Part shown: piece by piece, positions 15,183 to 25,093 of the stretch
Layout: each line of letters opens with the position of its first letter
Position numbering within the stretch: the first letter of the stretch is position 1
Origin: Cellulomonas sp. URHD0024
GTDB lineage: Bacteria; Actinomycetota; Actinomycetes; Actinomycetales; Cellulomonadaceae
Direction: 5' to 3'
Length of the DNA stretch: 64,000 nucleotides
Assembly (NCBI RefSeq): GCF_000426185.1
Contig: NZ_KE384505.1
Coordinates: forward strand, 688,915-752,914
The notes under the pieces: model-generated
Seen by the model: the letters and a program-made list of their open reading frames with translations, nothing else
Told to the model about the DNA's origin: nothing
Database searches by the model: none
Translations under genes and position numbers: made by a program

Positions 15183-16451
15183 GTGTCGTCGTCCGTGCCG
15201 GTGACCGGACGATCCGGCGCACCGTGGCGCGGACGTCTGGTGGTCCTGGCGGCCATCGTCCTGGTCGGGCTGAACCTCCGGCTCGCCGTCGCCGCGGTGT
15301 CGCCGATCTTCAGCTCCCTGCGCGAGACGTTCCCGGTCTCGACGACGCAGGTCGGCCTGCTCGGCACCATCCCGGTCGCCTCGTTCGCGCTGTTCGGCAC
15401 CCTCGCCGCGCCGATCGGGCGCAAGCTCGGGCTCGAGCCGGCGATCATCCTGGCGATGGCGTTCGCAGTCGCCGGCCAGCTCCTGCGCGCCGTCGCGCCG
15501 AACATGCCGGTGTTCCTGGGCTGGTCCGTCCTCGCGCTCGGCGGCATGGGCATGGGCAACGTGCTGCTGCCGCCGCTGGTGAAGCGGTACTTCCCCGACC
15601 GGATCGGCGCCGTGACCGCGTCGTACTCGGTGGCACTGAGCGTGAGCACCGCCGTGCCGCCCCTCCTCGCGCTCCCGGTGGCGCGTGCCGCGGGCTGGCG
15701 CGTGTCGGTGGGGATGTGGGCCGTGGTCGGCGTCGCGGCGATCGTGCCGTGGCTCGTCGTCGTGACCCGGTCCGTGGCCGCGCGCTCGCACCTGCGGGAG
15801 ATCTTGCGACGAGCGCCGCGCACGGACCGGCCCGCCCTCCTGGTCCGGTCCGGCGGCGCCGAGTCGCGGCTCGTGTGGCGCTCGCGGCTCGGCTGGGCGT
15901 TGGTCGTCACGTTCTTCGCCAACACGACGGGCACCTACGTGATGTTCGCGTGGCTGCCGCAGATCCTTGCCGACGCCGGCCTGGGCACCGAGGTGGGCGG
16001 CCGCTGGCTCGCCGTCTTCGCCATCCTCGGGCTGCCTGCCGCCCTGTTCGCGCCCATCCTGACCGCCCGCATGCGCAACCCGTACCCGTTGGTCGCGGGC
16101 TTCGTCGCCTGTTGGATCGTCGGCTACCTCGGACTGTGGACGTCACCCGCGCACGGCACCGCGGTCTGGATGATCCTGTGCGGTCTCGGACCGGGGGCGT
16201 TCCCGGTGCAGCTCGCGCTCATCGGCCTGCGTACCCGGACGCCGGCCGTCGCGTCCGCGCTGTCGGGGATGGTGCAGGGGCTCGGGTACGCCCTCGCCAT
16301 CGCCGGGCCGGTCGGGATCGGGTTGCTGCACCAGGCGACCGGGTCGTGGAGCGCGCCCTTCGTCGTCCTGCTCGGCCTGCTCGCGATCCTGCTCGTCGCG
16401 GCCTGGTTCGCCTGCCTGCCGACGATGCTCGGCGAGGAGCCGCATTCCTAG
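15183..16451 (+). CDS. MFS transporter, CynX/NimT family
   Basis: The protein of 422 residues begins at the GTG at 15183, eight bases after GGGAG; the frame is open further upstream but that part is antisense to the regulator gene. Twelve membrane helices are visible, with LVGLNLRLAVAAVSPIFSSL at the start and the loop GRKLGLEPAIILAM between helices 2 and 3. These features fit the cyanate/nitroimidazole transporter group (CynX, NimT) of the major facilitator superfamily. The substrate is unknown; efflux of a small acid or drug is plausible because of the linked FCD regulator. Two tandem hairpins follow its stop. Confidence 0.87.
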   Translation: MSSSVPVTGRSGAPWRGRLVVLAAIVLVGLNLRLAVAAVSPIFSSLRETFPVSTTQVGLLGTIPVASFALFGTLAAPIGRKLGLEPAIILAMAFAVAGQLLRAVAPNMPVFLGWSVLALGGMGMGNVLLPPLVKRYFPDRIGAVTASYSVALSVSTAVPPLLALPVARAAGWRVSVGMWAVVGVAAIVPWLVVVTRSVAARSHLREILRRAPRTDRPALLVRSGGAESRLVWRSRLGWALVVTFFANTTGTYVMFAWLPQILADAGLGTEVGGRWLAVFAILGLPAALFAPILTARMRNPYPLVAGFVACWIVGYLGLWTSPAHGTAVWMILCGLGPGAFPVQLALIGLRTRTPAVASALSGMVQGLGYALAIAGPVGIGLLHQATGSWSAPFVVLLGLLAILLVAAWFACLPTMLGEEPHS

Positions 16452-16474
16452 CGTCGTCGCGACGACGCGCGTGA

Positions 16475-16561
16475 AACCGCCGCGACCGGCGGCCGCGGCG
16501 GTTCTGTGGTGCGTGAGAGCCCCCCACGCCCGCAGAGTCGCGGTCAGCGGGCGCGGGGGGC
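16475..16561. terminator. Two tandem hairpins in the MFS / DUF1996 convergent gap
   Basis: The first is AACCGCCGCG (16475-16484) with CGCGGCGGTT (16494-16503), a 10-bp perfect stem. The second pairs 16519-16533 with 16547-16561, 15 bp with one mismatch. Neither is followed by a clear T run. Between convergent genes such stems probably end transcription from both sides. Confidence 0.6.
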
Positions 16562-16691
16562 CGTTGTGGGTCGTGGACCCGGTGGTCGGGGCGGGACGCC
16601 GTCCTCGGAAGGGGACAAGGGCAGCGTCCCGCCCGTGGAGGCCCGGCCGGCCAGCGGCCGGACCTCCGGGGTCACGACGATCGACGCCGGG

Positions 16692-18140
16692 TCAGAAACC
16701 GCCCGCCGCGTTGCACTTCGCGGACTGGTCGAGGCAGGTCCGCACCCGCTGCGCCTGGGCTGCGGGCTCCCACGCGTTGAAGAAGTCGCCGTGCATCGAG
16801 TACGTCGTCCCCGAGGCGAGCGTGACGTTGGTCGTGTCCATGCCCTTCGGGTAGGAGATCACGAACGACAGGTTCGGGATCGGCACCGGGAAGGCTGCAG
16901 GGCAGCCGCCCGCGGCGACGTTCGAGACGTGCGCCTTGTGGTCCGGGCTGTCCAGGTGGACGCCGTCCCAGCAGTCGGGGAACACCAGCTGGTAGGTGAG
17001 CTGGGCGGTGGGCGCGCAGATCGGCATCACGCCGTCGGCGGTCCGGCCGACCTCACCACCGATGCCTGCGCACCAGAAGTGGTTGCCCTGGTGGTCCGGG
17101 GTGTCCGTCTGCTGCTTGGCGCTGCCGGCGATCATCCGGAACCCCTCGGGGAACGGCTGCGTCCTGCTCGGGTCCTGCAACCGTGACCCGTAGTAGACGA
17201 TGACGCCGCCGACGGGGTCCACGGCCTTGCCGTTCGCGTACAGCGTCGGGACCCAGTAGGACGACTTGTCCTCGATCGGGTCGCAGTTGGTGCCGCCCGC
17301 CTTCAGCGACGCGAGCGTCGAGTTCGCGTCAGTCGTCAGGTTCCCGAGGAACGTGTGGTTGTGCGAGGCCCCGGGCTGGTTCGGGAACACGATGGGGTCG
17401 TCGTTCAGGTGGTGGCTGACGGTGCACAGGGCGTGGAACTCCGGCACGCGCACCGGGTTGTTGGTGATGGGCTTCGGCGTGAGCGCGAAGAACGCCTTGG
17501 TGTCGGCGGCCTGCTTCACCGGGTCGACCGAGACCCACGCACCGGGCGTCGAGGTCGGCATCGGGGGCATGGTGGTCATGTCGTCCGCGGCGATCGTGAA
17601 CCAGTTGAGGTTCACGAAGTCGGCGGCCTGCGAGCTGCGCAGGGCGAGGAAGACGGTGTGCGCACCGGTCAGCATCGTCATCGAGCTCGCCGACTTGGTC
17701 GTCCACGTCTGCCAGCCGCCCGTGGACGCGACGGGCCACGTGGCGAGCAGGGGACCGGTGAGGGAGTCCGCACGCAGCTCCACCGTGCCGCCGGCGTTGC
17801 TCGCCGAGGCCAGCCGGAGGGTCGCGGTCACGGAGCCAGTCAGTCCGAGGTTGACGTTCTGGTACCGCATCCAGTCGCCGTTGGCGAGCCAGCCGACGTT
17901 CTGACCGCCGCCGGTGTCGGCGGTGTTCTCGAGCTGGGCGCCCGACTGGGCGGCGTACGACTCCGCCTGGATCGTGGTGGTCGTCACCGCGGCGGACGCC
18001 GAGTTCAGCGGTCCGACGACTACGGCGAGAGTGCCGGCGGCGGCCAGCGTCAGCGCGGCCATCGCCCGGCGTCCTCGCAGGGCTGGGCCGCGTCGTGCTG
18101 CGGTCGGCGACGCTGCCGTCCGCTTGTGTCTGGTGTTCAC
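16692..18140 (-). CDS. Secreted CBM6-like plus DUF1996 protein
   Basis: The GTG at 18140 follows GGAGGAATC and gives 482 residues. The first 52 form a long signal peptide with twin-arginine-like basic runs ([12 protein letters not shown]) and a hydrophobic core ([16 protein letters not shown]) ending SASA. Residues 55-185 form a CBM6-type carbohydrate module ([15 protein letters not shown], then [17 protein letters not shown]). After a Pro/Thr linker comes DUF1996 (from about 225), with [11 protein letters not shown] and the closing [14 protein letters not shown]1996 occurs in secreted fungal and bacterial proteins; its reaction is unknown. The CebR-like boxes upstream suggest induction by cellulose or cello-oligosaccharides. 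Confidence 0.85.
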   Translation of the reverse strand: MNTRHKRTAASPTAARRGPALRGRRAMAALTLAAAGTLAVVVGPLNSASAAVTTTTIQAESYAAQSGAQLENTADTGGGQNVGWLANGDWMRYQNVNLGLTGSVTATLRLASASNAGGTVELRADSLTGPLLATWPVASTGGWQTWTTKSASSMTMLTGAHTVFLALRSSQAADFVNLNWFTIAADDMTTMPPMPTSTPGAWVSVDPVKQAADTKAFFALTPKPITNNPVRVPEFHALCTVSHHLNDDPIVFPNQPGASHNHTFLGNLTTDANSTLASLKAGGTNCDPIEDKSSYWVPTLYANGKAVDPVGGVIVYYGSRLQDPSRTQPFPEGFRMIAGSAKQQTDTPDHQGNHFWCAGIGGEVGRTADGVMPICAPTAQLTYQLVFPDCWDGVHLDSPDHKAHVSNVAAGGCPAAFPVPIPNLSFVISYPKGMDTTNVTLASGTTYSMHGDFFNAWEPAAQAQRVRTCLDQSAKCNAAGGF

Positions 18141-18175
18141 GATTCCTCCGAGATCGGATGAAATGGGCAACTGGC

Positions 18176-18292
18176 ACCGTACTACCTAGGGAGCGCTCTC
18201 TCAACGGCTTGCCGTCATTTGCCGCAGAATCTTACGACCTCTCACCCGCTCGTTTCACCCGCTCCCGGGCCTCATCCGAGGGAGCGCTCTCT
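18176..18292 (-). promoter_or_regulatory. Promoter with two CebR-like operators for the CBM6-DUF1996 gene
   Basis: The 14-base box AGGGAGCGCTCTCT appears identically at 18188-18201 and 18279-18292. On the minus strand TTGAGA and TACGGT are spaced by 17 bases, and the first box sits between them. The box differs from the perfect palindrome in one arm but matches the GGGAGCGCTCCC type bound by CebR/LacI-family repressors of cellulose use. No CebR gene is in this window. Confidence 0.7.
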
Positions 18293-18367
18293 GAACGCTG
18301 GCGCGCGCTGCACCACGCTCTACCACCCGCCCGCCGGACTCCGGTCCGGCGTCTGCGACCGCGTCGG

Positions 18368-18379
18368 TACCCTTGCCCG
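18368..18379 (+). promoter_or_regulatory. Candidate -10 of a leaderless argS mRNA
   Basis: TACCCT at 18368-18373 ends six bases before the argS GTG and no ribosome site is present. This is the standard pattern of actinobacterial leaderless transcripts. I do not see a good -35. The second CebR-like box lies about 90 bases upstream and may have no effect on argS. Confidence 0.5.
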
Positions 18380-20059
18380 GTGACTCCCGCGCAGCTCTCC
18401 GAGGCCCTCCGGGCCGCCCTCGTGCACGCCGTCGACGACGGCACGTTCGTCCTCGACCCGGCCGCGATCCCCGCGACCGTGCACCTGGAGCGACCGCGGC
18501 AGCGCGAGCACGGCGACTGGGCCACGAACGTCGCGATGCAGCTGGCCAAGAAGGCCGGCACCAACCCGCGGGCGTTCGCCGAGGAGCTCGCACGCCGGCT
18601 GGAGGCCACCGAGGGCGTCGCGGCCGTCGAGGTCGCCGGCCCCGGCTTCCTGAACATCCGGCTCGAGACCGCGTCCGCCGGCGAGCTGGCCCGCTCGATC
18701 GTCGAGCTGGGCACCGAGTACGGGACCAACGACACGCTGGCCGGCGTCGCGTTGAACCTCGAGTTCGTCTCCGCCAACCCGACGGGGCCGCTGCACATCG
18801 GCGGCGTGCGCTGGGCGGCCGTCGGCGACAGTCTCGCGCGCGTGCTGCAGGCGTCCGGCGCGACCGTCGCCCGCGAGTACTACTTCAACGACCACGGTGC
18901 CCAGATCGACCGCTTCTCGCGCTCGCTGCTCGCTCGCGCCCTGGGGGAGCCGGCGCCGGAGGACGGCTACGGCGGCCAGTACATCAGCGAGATCGCCGAC
19001 CAGGTGGTCGCCGACGCTCTCGCGGCAGGCGAGCCCGACCCCCGGACGCTGCCGACCGTGGACGCGAACGAGGCCTTCCGGGCGCGCGGCGTCGACCTGA
19101 TGTTCGCCGAGATCCGCCAGGCGCTGCACGACTTCGGTGTCGACTTCGACGTCTACTTCCACGAGGACTCGCTGCACGAGTCGGGTGCCGTGACGCACGC
19201 GGTGCAGCGCCTTCGTGACCTGGGCCGGATCTACGAGGCCGACGGCGCGACGTGGCTGCGCACCACCGACTTCGGCGACGACAAGGACCGCGTCGTCATC
19301 AAGCGCGACGGCGAGGCCGCCTACATCGCCGGCGACATCGCCTACTACCTCGACAAGCGCGAGCGAGGCTTCGACCGCGTCGTCATCATGCTCGGCGCCG
19401 ACCACCACGGGTACATCGGCCGCATGATGGCCGTCTGCGCAGCGTTCGGCGACGAGCCCGGCGTGAACCTGGAGATCCTCATCGGCCAGATGGTCAACCT
19501 GGTCAAGGACGGCGCCCCGGTGCGGATGAGCAAACGAGCCGGCACGGTCGTGACGATCGACGACCTCGTCGAGGCCGTCGGCGTGGACGCCGCCCGGTAC
19601 GCGCTGGCGCGCTCGTCGGCGGACTCGAGCATCGACCTGGACCTCGACCTGCTGGCGAGCGCGAAGAACGAGAACCCCGTGTTCTACGTCCAGTACGCGC
19701 ACGCGCGCACGGTGAACGTCGGTCGCAACGCCGCCGAGGCGGGCGTCCGTCGCGAGGACGGGTTCGACGCGTCGCTGCTCGACCACGAGACGGAGTCCGC
19801 GCTCCTCGGTCAGCTCGCTGAGCTCCCGCGGGTCGTCGCGCAGGCCGCCGAGCTGCGCGAGCCGCACCGGGTCGCGCGCTACCTCGAGGAGCTGGCCGGG
19901 TCGTACCACAAGTGGTACGACAAGCGCCGCGTGATCCCGTTCGGCGACGAGGAGGTCAGCGACGTGCACCGGACGCGCCTGTGGCTCAACGACGCGACGC
20001 GCCAGACGCTGGCCAACGGGCTCGGCCTCCTGGGTGTCAGCGCGCCGGAGCGGATGTGA
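18380..20059 (+). CDS. argS: Arginyl-tRNA synthetase
   Basis: The 559-residue class I enzyme charges tRNA-Arg with arginine in the cytoplasm. The HIGH motif is PTGPLHIGG near residue 138, with the N-terminal add-1 domain before it. The KMSKS counterpart is VRMSKRAGT near 395. The anticodon-binding helical domain ends [33 protein letters not shown]. The GTG start is fixed by the protein's first conserved residues ([13 protein letters not shown]). Its stop overlaps the lysA start by four bases, so aminoacylation and lysine synthesis are linked in one transcript, as in mycobacteria. Confidence 0.97.
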   Translation: MTPAQLSEALRAALVHAVDDGTFVLDPAAIPATVHLERPRQREHGDWATNVAMQLAKKAGTNPRAFAEELARRLEATEGVAAVEVAGPGFLNIRLETASAGELARSIVELGTEYGTNDTLAGVALNLEFVSANPTGPLHIGGVRWAAVGDSLARVLQASGATVAREYYFNDHGAQIDRFSRSLLARALGEPAPEDGYGGQYISEIADQVVADALAAGEPDPRTLPTVDANEAFRARGVDLMFAEIRQALHDFGVDFDVYFHEDSLHESGAVTHAVQRLRDLGRIYEADGATWLRTTDFGDDKDRVVIKRDGEAAYIAGDIAYYLDKRERGFDRVVIMLGADHHGYIGRMMAVCAAFGDEPGVNLEILIGQMVNLVKDGAPVRMSKRAGTVVTIDDLVEAVGVDAARYALARSSADSSIDLDLDLLASAKNENPVFYVQYAHARTVNVGRNAAEAGVRREDGFDASLLDHETESALLGQLAELPRVVAQAAELREPHRVARYLEELAGSYHKWYDKRRVIPFGDEEVSDVHRTRLWLNDATRQTLANGLGLLGVSAPERM

Positions 20060-21438
20060 CCGGGGAGCCCTGGTCGACGGGCTTCGCCCGAGGTGCCGAC
20101 GGGGTCGTGAGCGTCGCCGGCGTCGACGTGCACACGCTCGCAGCGACGCACGGCACCCCGGCGTACGTCCTGGACGAGGCCGACCTCCGCTCTCGGGCGC
20201 GCTCGTACCGGCGCGCGTTCGAGACGGCGTTCGCCGAGATCGGCGCGGGTGTCGACGTCTACTACGCCGGCAAGGCGTTCCTGTCGGTGGCGGTCGCCCG
20301 GTGGGTGCACGAGGAGGGCCTGCGCGTCGACACGGCCACCGGCGGTGAGCTCGCGGTCGCGCTACGGGCCGGGATCCCGGGCGCCGACATCGGCCTGCAC
20401 GGCAACAACAAGTCCGACGACGAGATCGCGCGCGCTCTCGAGGCCGGCGTCGGGCGGATCATCGTCGACTCCCTCGTGGAGATCGACCGCGTGGCCGACG
20501 CCGCGTCGGTGGACCACCCGGCGCCGGTGATGGTCCGGGTGACCACCGGAGTGCACGCGGGCGGCCACGAGTACATCTCGACCGCCCACGAGGACCAGAA
20601 GTTCGGCCTGTCCATCGCCGTGCCGTCGCACTTCCACTACGGGGACCTCGTCCTCGGGTCGGCCGAGGCCGACAGCCCGGCGATGCAGGGGCTGCTCAAG
20701 GTGCTGTCGAGGCCCGAGCTGAAGCTCCTCGGCATCCACTCGCACATCGGGTCGCAGATCCTCGACCCGTCAGGATTCGAGGTGGCCGCCCGCGCGGTGC
20801 TGACCCTGCGCGCGGAGCTCGCGAAGAAGACCGGCGTCCTCGTCGAGGAGATCGACCTCGGGGGTGGCTACGGGATCGCCTACCTGCCCGGCGAGGTCGC
20901 GCTCGACCCCGACCGCATCGCCAAGGACATCGCGTCGTCCGTCGCTTCCAGCGCGCACGACCTGGGCACGCCTCTGCCGCGGTTCTCCATCGAGCCCGGC
21001 CGCGCGATCGTGGGACCCGCGGGGATGACGCTGTACACCGTCGGCACGGTCAAGCCCGTCCGCGTCGACAAGGCCTCCGTCCGCACGTACGTGTCGATCG
21101 ACGGCGGCATGAGCGACAACATCCGCCCGGCCCTCTACGGCGCGCAGTACCACGCGGAGCTCGTCGGCAGACTCTCGGACGAGCCCACCGTGCTGGCCCG
21201 CGTCGTCGGCAAGCACTGCGAGAGCGGCGACATCGTCGTGCACGAGGTCCAGGTGCCGAGCGACGTCCGCGCCGGGGACCTGCTCGCGGTCGCCGCTACG
21301 GGGGCGTACGGGCGGTCCATGGCGTCCAACTACAACCACGTCCCGCGTCCGCCGGTCGTCTCGGTCGCCGACGGGCAGTCGCGGGTCCTCGTGCGGCGGG
21401 AGACCGAGGACGACCTGCTCGCGCTCGACCAAGGCTGA
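20056..21438 (+). CDS. lysA: Diaminopimelate decarboxylase
   Basis: The 460-residue PLP enzyme decarboxylates meso-diaminopimelate to L-lysine, the last step of lysine synthesis. PLP lysine lies in [10 protein letters not shown] near residue 74. HSHIGSQI near 235, [12 protein letters not shown] and EPGRAIVG form the PLP phosphate and substrate region, and KHCESGDIV has the catalytic Cys from the partner subunit. The start GTG overlaps the argS stop. Its length suits the family. After its stop a small hairpin (21439-21457) may contribute to termination before hom. Confidence 0.97.
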   Translation: MTGEPWSTGFARGADGVVSVAGVDVHTLAATHGTPAYVLDEADLRSRARSYRRAFETAFAEIGAGVDVYYAGKAFLSVAVARWVHEEGLRVDTATGGELAVALRAGIPGADIGLHGNNKSDDEIARALEAGVGRIIVDSLVEIDRVADAASVDHPAPVMVRVTTGVHAGGHEYISTAHEDQKFGLSIAVPSHFHYGDLVLGSAEADSPAMQGLLKVLSRPELKLLGIHSHIGSQILDPSGFEVAARAVLTLRAELAKKTGVLVEEIDLGGGYGIAYLPGEVALDPDRIAKDIASSVASSAHDLGTPLPRFSIEPGRAIVGPAGMTLYTVGTVKPVRVDKASVRTYVSIDGGMSDNIRPALYGAQYHAELVGRLSDEPTVLARVVGKHCESGDIVVHEVQVPSDVRAGDLLAVAATGAYGRSMASNYNHVPRPPVVSVADGQSRVLVRRETEDDLLALDQG

Positions 21439-21457
21439 GCCCCCTATTCTTGGGGGC
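21439..21457 (+). promoter_or_regulatory. Small hairpin carrying a possible -10 for hom
   Basis: GCCCCC (21439-21444) and GGGGGC (21452-21457) surround TATTCTT. TATTCT at 21445-21450 is a good -10 sequence, which would place the hom transcript start about 30 bases before the gene. The same bases may form a short terminator stem for lysA. I cannot separate the two readings. Confidence 0.4.
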
Positions 21458-21487
21458 GCCGTCCCCACCCATCGACCGGAGATTCCT

Positions 21488-22792
21488 GTGTCCGTGCCCG
21501 TCACCGCCCGTCCACCCCTGCGCGTCGCCGTCCTCGGCTGTGGCGTCGTCGGAACGGAAGTGGTGCGGCTGCTGACGACGCAGGCCGACGACCTGGCCGC
21601 CCGGGTCGGTGCACGCCTCGAGCTGGTCGGCATCGCGGTCCGCGACACGGCGACCGCGCGTGACGCGGTGGTCGACGTCGCGCTGCTGACGACGGACGCC
21701 GAGAAGCTGGTCGAGCAGGCGGATGTCGTCGTCGAGCTCATGGGTGGCATCGAGCCGGCGCGCTCGCTGCTGCTGCGGGCGATCGCCGGCGGTGCGTCCG
21801 TGGTGACCGCGAACAAGGCGCTCCTCGCGCAGGACGGCCCGACGCTGTACGCCGCGGCCGACGAGGCTGGCGTGGACCTCTACTTCGAGGCCGCCGTCGC
21901 GGGCGCGATCCCGATCGTGCGGCCGGTGCGTGAGTCGCTTGCCGGCGACACCGTCGAGCGCGTGCTCGGCATCGTGAACGGCACCACCAACTACGTGCTC
22001 GACAAGATGGCCTCCGAGGGCCTCGACCTCGACCAGGCCGTCAAGGAGGCCCAGGCGCTGGGCTACGCCGAGGCCGACCCGACCGCGGACGTCGAGGGCT
22101 TCGACGCCGCCGCGAAGGCCGCGATCCTCGCGTCGCTGGCCTTCCACACCCGGGTGTCGCTCGACGACGTCGACCGCCAGGGCATCACGGGGATCAGCGC
22201 GGACGACGTCCTGTGGGCCTCGCGGACCGGCTACGTCATCAAGCTGCTGGCGATCGCGGAGCGCGGTGTCGGCGGCGTCCAGGTCCGGGTCCACCCCGCG
22301 CTGGTCCCGGAAGCGCACCCGCTCGCGGGCGTCCGCGGCGCCTACAACGCCGTGTTCGTCGAGGCCGAGGCCGCCGGGCAGCTGATGTTCTACGGCCGGG
22401 GCGCCGGCGGTCAGCCCACGGCGTCGGCGGTGCTGGGCGACGTCGTCTCGGTGGCCCGCCATCGCGTGCTCGGCGGCCGCGGACCGGTCGAGTCGCGCTA
22501 CGCCGAGCTCCCGGTGCTGCCCGCGGACCAGGCGCGGACGCGCTACCAGATCCGCCTGGACGTCGTCGACCGTCCGGGTGTCCTGGCGCAGGTCGCCGCG
22601 GTCCTGGCCGGCCATGACGTGTCCATCGAGACCGTCCGCCAGTCCCCGCTCGGCGACTCGGCGGTCAGCGCACACCTCGTCATCACCACGCACGCCGCTC
22701 CCGACCACGCCCAGCGCGCCACGATCGAGGCCATCGAGCGCCTCGACGTGGTCGAGCGCGTCGTCTCCGTCCTCCGAGTCGAAGGATCCTGA
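21488..22792 (+). CDS. hom: Homoserine dehydrogenase
   Basis: The 434-residue enzyme reduces aspartate semialdehyde to homoserine using NAD(P)H. Motifs are the N-terminal Rossmann fold [22 protein letters not shown] with the conserved Lys near residue 110, [14 protein letters not shown], and the catalytic [21 protein letters not shown] near residue 200. A C-terminal ACT domain (about 350-430: [21 protein letters not shown]) supports feedback by threonine. GTG follows GGAGATT. The stop overlaps the thrC ATG by one base. This begins the threonine operon hom-thrC-thrB. Confidence 0.97.
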   Translation: MSVPVTARPPLRVAVLGCGVVGTEVVRLLTTQADDLAARVGARLELVGIAVRDTATARDAVVDVALLTTDAEKLVEQADVVVELMGGIEPARSLLLRAIAGGASVVTANKALLAQDGPTLYAAADEAGVDLYFEAAVAGAIPIVRPVRESLAGDTVERVLGIVNGTTNYVLDKMASEGLDLDQAVKEAQALGYAEADPTADVEGFDAAAKAAILASLAFHTRVSLDDVDRQGITGISADDVLWASRTGYVIKLLAIAERGVGGVQVRVHPALVPEAHPLAGVRGAYNAVFVEAEAAGQLMFYGRGAGGQPTASAVLGDVVSVARHRVLGGRGPVESRYAELPVLPADQARTRYQIRLDVVDRPGVLAQVAAVLAGHDVSIETVRQSPLGDSAVSAHLVITTHAAPDHAQRATIEAIERLDVVERVVSVLRVEGS

Positions 22793-23862
22793 TGGCCCAC
22801 CAGTGGCGCGGCGTGATCGCCGAGTACGCCGATCGCCTGCCCGCGCACGTCCAGACCCACGTCGTCACGCTCGGCGAGGGTGGGACGCCGCTCGTGTTCT
22901 CCCCGACGCTGTCGCACCTCACCGGCGCCGAGGTGCACATCAAGGTCGAGGGCATGAACCCGACCGGGTCGTTCAAGGACCGCGGCATGACGACCGCGAT
23001 GTCCGCCGCCGCAGCCCGGGGCGCGAAGGCGGTCGTCTGTGCCTCGACCGGAAACACGAGCGCGTCCGCCGCCGCCTACGCCACGCGCGCCGGGATGGTC
23101 TGCGCCGTGCTGGTCCCGGACGGCAAGATCGCGATGGGCAAGCTGAGCCAGGCCGTCGCGCACGGTGCCACGCTCCTGCAGGTCGACGGCAACTTCGACG
23201 ACTGCCTGGTGGCCGCACGCAAGCTCGCCGAGGCGTACCCCGTCGAGCTGGTGAACTCCGTGAACCCGGACCGGATCGAGGGCCAGAAGACGGCGGCGTT
23301 CGAGATCGTCGACGCCCTGGGCGACGCTCCCGACATCCACGTCCTGCCGGTCGGCAACGCCGGCAACATCACGGCGTACTGGAAGGGCTACCGCGAGTAC
23401 GCGGAGAGTGGTCCGGCGACTCGCACGCCGATCATGTGGGGCTTCCAGGCCGACGGTTCCGCCCCGATCGTCCGCGGCTACCCGATCGACCAGCCCGAGA
23501 CGATCGCCACAGCGATCCGGATCGGCAACCCGGCCTCCTGGCAGCAGGCCGTCGAGGCGCGCGACGTCTCCGGGGGCCTGATCGAGTCCGTGACCGACGA
23601 GCAGATCCTCTCCGCCCACCGGGTGCTGTCCGCCGAGGTCGGCATCTTCGTCGAACCCGCCTCCGCGTCCGGTGTCGCCGGGCTCCTCGCCCTCCACGAG
23701 GCCGGGCGCGTGCCCGCCGGCGCCCAGATCGTCATCACCGTCACCGGGCACGGGCTCAAGGACCCGCAGTGGGCGCTGCGGACGCCGGACGGCGGCGAGG
23801 TCGTCCCCGTGCGTGTGACGTCGGACGTCGTGTCCATCGCCACCGCCCTGAGCCTGGACTGA
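22792..23862 (+). CDS. thrC: Threonine synthase
   Basis: The 356-residue PLP enzyme converts O-phosphohomoserine to threonine. Its lysine lies in [12 protein letters not shown] near residue 62, the glycine-rich phosphate loop is [13 protein letters not shown] near 185, and GHGLKDP near the end binds the pyridine ring. The short N-terminus without an extra domain is the bacterial compact form. The ATG overlaps the hom stop by one base, and thrB follows after five bases, so all three steps after aspartate semialdehyde are made from one mRNA. Confidence 0.97.
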   Translation: MAHQWRGVIAEYADRLPAHVQTHVVTLGEGGTPLVFSPTLSHLTGAEVHIKVEGMNPTGSFKDRGMTTAMSAAAARGAKAVVCASTGNTSASAAAYATRAGMVCAVLVPDGKIAMGKLSQAVAHGATLLQVDGNFDDCLVAARKLAEAYPVELVNSVNPDRIEGQKTAAFEIVDALGDAPDIHVLPVGNAGNITAYWKGYREYAESGPATRTPIMWGFQADGSAPIVRGYPIDQPETIATAIRIGNPASWQQAVEARDVSGGLIESVTDEQILSAHRVLSAEVGIFVEPASASGVAGLLALHEAGRVPAGAQIVITVTGHGLKDPQWALRTPDGGEVVPVRVTSDVVSIATALSLD

Positions 23863-23867
23863 CACCG

Positions 23868-24809
23868 GTGCGGCTCGGGGCGGACCACGTCCGCGTGCGC
23901 GTGCCGGCCACGAGCGCCAACCTCGGGCCCGGCTTCGACGCGTTCGGCCTGGCGCTGGACCTCGTCGACGAGCTCGAGGTGCATGCGCTCGGCTCGCCGG
24001 GCGTCCGCGTCGAGGTCTCCGGGGAGGGCGCCGGGCAGGTGCCCGACGACGAGCAGCACCTGGTGATCAGCTCGCTGCGTGCCGCGCTCGACCACGTCGG
24101 CGCCCCGCAGACCGGTCTGCACCTCGTCTGCCACAACCGCATCCCGCACGGTCGGGGGCTCGGCTCGTCCGCTGCGGCGGTCGTCGCGGGGATCGTCGCC
24201 GCGCGTGGGCTCATCGCCGAGCCCGAGGCGCTGTCCGACGACGTGGTGATCGATCTTGCCGGAAGCATCGAAGGACACCCCGACAACGCGGCTCCGGCGG
24301 TGCTGGGCGGTGCGACCCTCGCCTGGAAGGGCGACTCCGGGTTCCGCGCGATCGGCCTCGCCGTGGATCCGTCGGTCGTCCCGATCGCGATCGTGCCGCC
24401 GACGCACCTGTCCACCAAGGCCGCCCGCGGTGTGCTGCCGGCGAGCATCCCGCACGCCGACGGTGCGTTCCAGGCGGGCCGGGCGGCGCTGCTGGTCGAG
24501 GCCCTCGGCCGCCGACCCGAGCTGCTGCTCACCGCCACGGAGGACCGCCTCCACCAGGAGTACCGCCGCTCGGTCATGCGCGACTCGCTCGCCCTCGTCG
24601 ACACGCTGCGCTCCCGCGGCGTACCCGCGGTGGTGTCCGGAGCAGGGCCGACGGTGCTCGTCCTGGCGCGATCGGCGGGCGTCGGCACCGATGCCGACGA
24701 CGCGATCGCGGCGGCTTTCGGGGGAGCGATGGGCGGCTGGCAGGTCCTGCGGTTGGCGGTCGACCGCTCGGGCGCGACCGTCGAGCTGGGGTCTCCGTCC
24801 AGCAGGTGA
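23868..24809 (+). CDS. thrB: Homoserine kinase
   Basis: The 313-residue GHMP kinase phosphorylates homoserine with ATP, supplying thrC. N-terminal RVRVPATSANLGPGFDAFGLAL and the ATP loop PHGRGLGSSAAAVVAGI near residue 90 are diagnostic; a third GHMP motif is VVSGAGPTVLVLA near 260. The GTG at 23868 is chosen because it begins VRLGADHVRVRVPATSANL and lies five bases after the thrC stop. It is the last gene of the threonine operon. Confidence 0.96.
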   Translation: MRLGADHVRVRVPATSANLGPGFDAFGLALDLVDELEVHALGSPGVRVEVSGEGAGQVPDDEQHLVISSLRAALDHVGAPQTGLHLVCHNRIPHGRGLGSSAAAVVAGIVAARGLIAEPEALSDDVVIDLAGSIEGHPDNAAPAVLGGATLAWKGDSGFRAIGLAVDPSVVPIAIVPPTHLSTKAARGVLPASIPHADGAFQAGRAALLVEALGRRPELLLTATEDRLHQEYRRSVMRDSLALVDTLRSRGVPAVVSGAGPTVLVLARSAGVGTDADDAIAAAFGGAMGGWQVLRLAVDRSGATVELGSPSSR

Positions 24810-24866
24810 ACCCATCGGGTGAAGAACGTGCGAACCGGTCACCCGTCCGAGTGAGACACCCGACAG

Positions 24867-24881
24867 TGATATCATCGATGC
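24867..24881 (+). promoter_or_regulatory. Candidate extended -10 promoter of rho
   Basis: TGATATCAT (24867-24875) has both the TG of an extended -10 and a TATCAT hexamer; no good -35 is seen. Transcription would start near 24882, leaving a leader of about 210 bases before rho. The leader holds no gene I can support. A long leader is of interest because rho genes are often controlled by premature termination. Confidence 0.45.
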
Positions 24882-25093
24882 GTTCCCCGGACCTCGTCCT
24901 CAGGTAGCCCGCGTCGTCTTTTAACCGGGTGTGCCGAAGAAGAGTCGACGACCCGGGAACGATCCAGCCCTCGCGCGCAGACGTCGACGTACGCAGCGTG
25001 TGCGGCTCCACCACCGTCTCGGTCAGCATGACCGGACGTCGGCCGATCCCCGAACCATCGGGTCCCGGCCACCGACGAGGGGAAGGGTCCTTC

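Noticed and set aside
18095..18379. Longer N-terminus of argS beginning at 18095
   Set aside because: It would contain the CBM6-DUF1996 promoter and boxes and does not match the conserved ArgS start.
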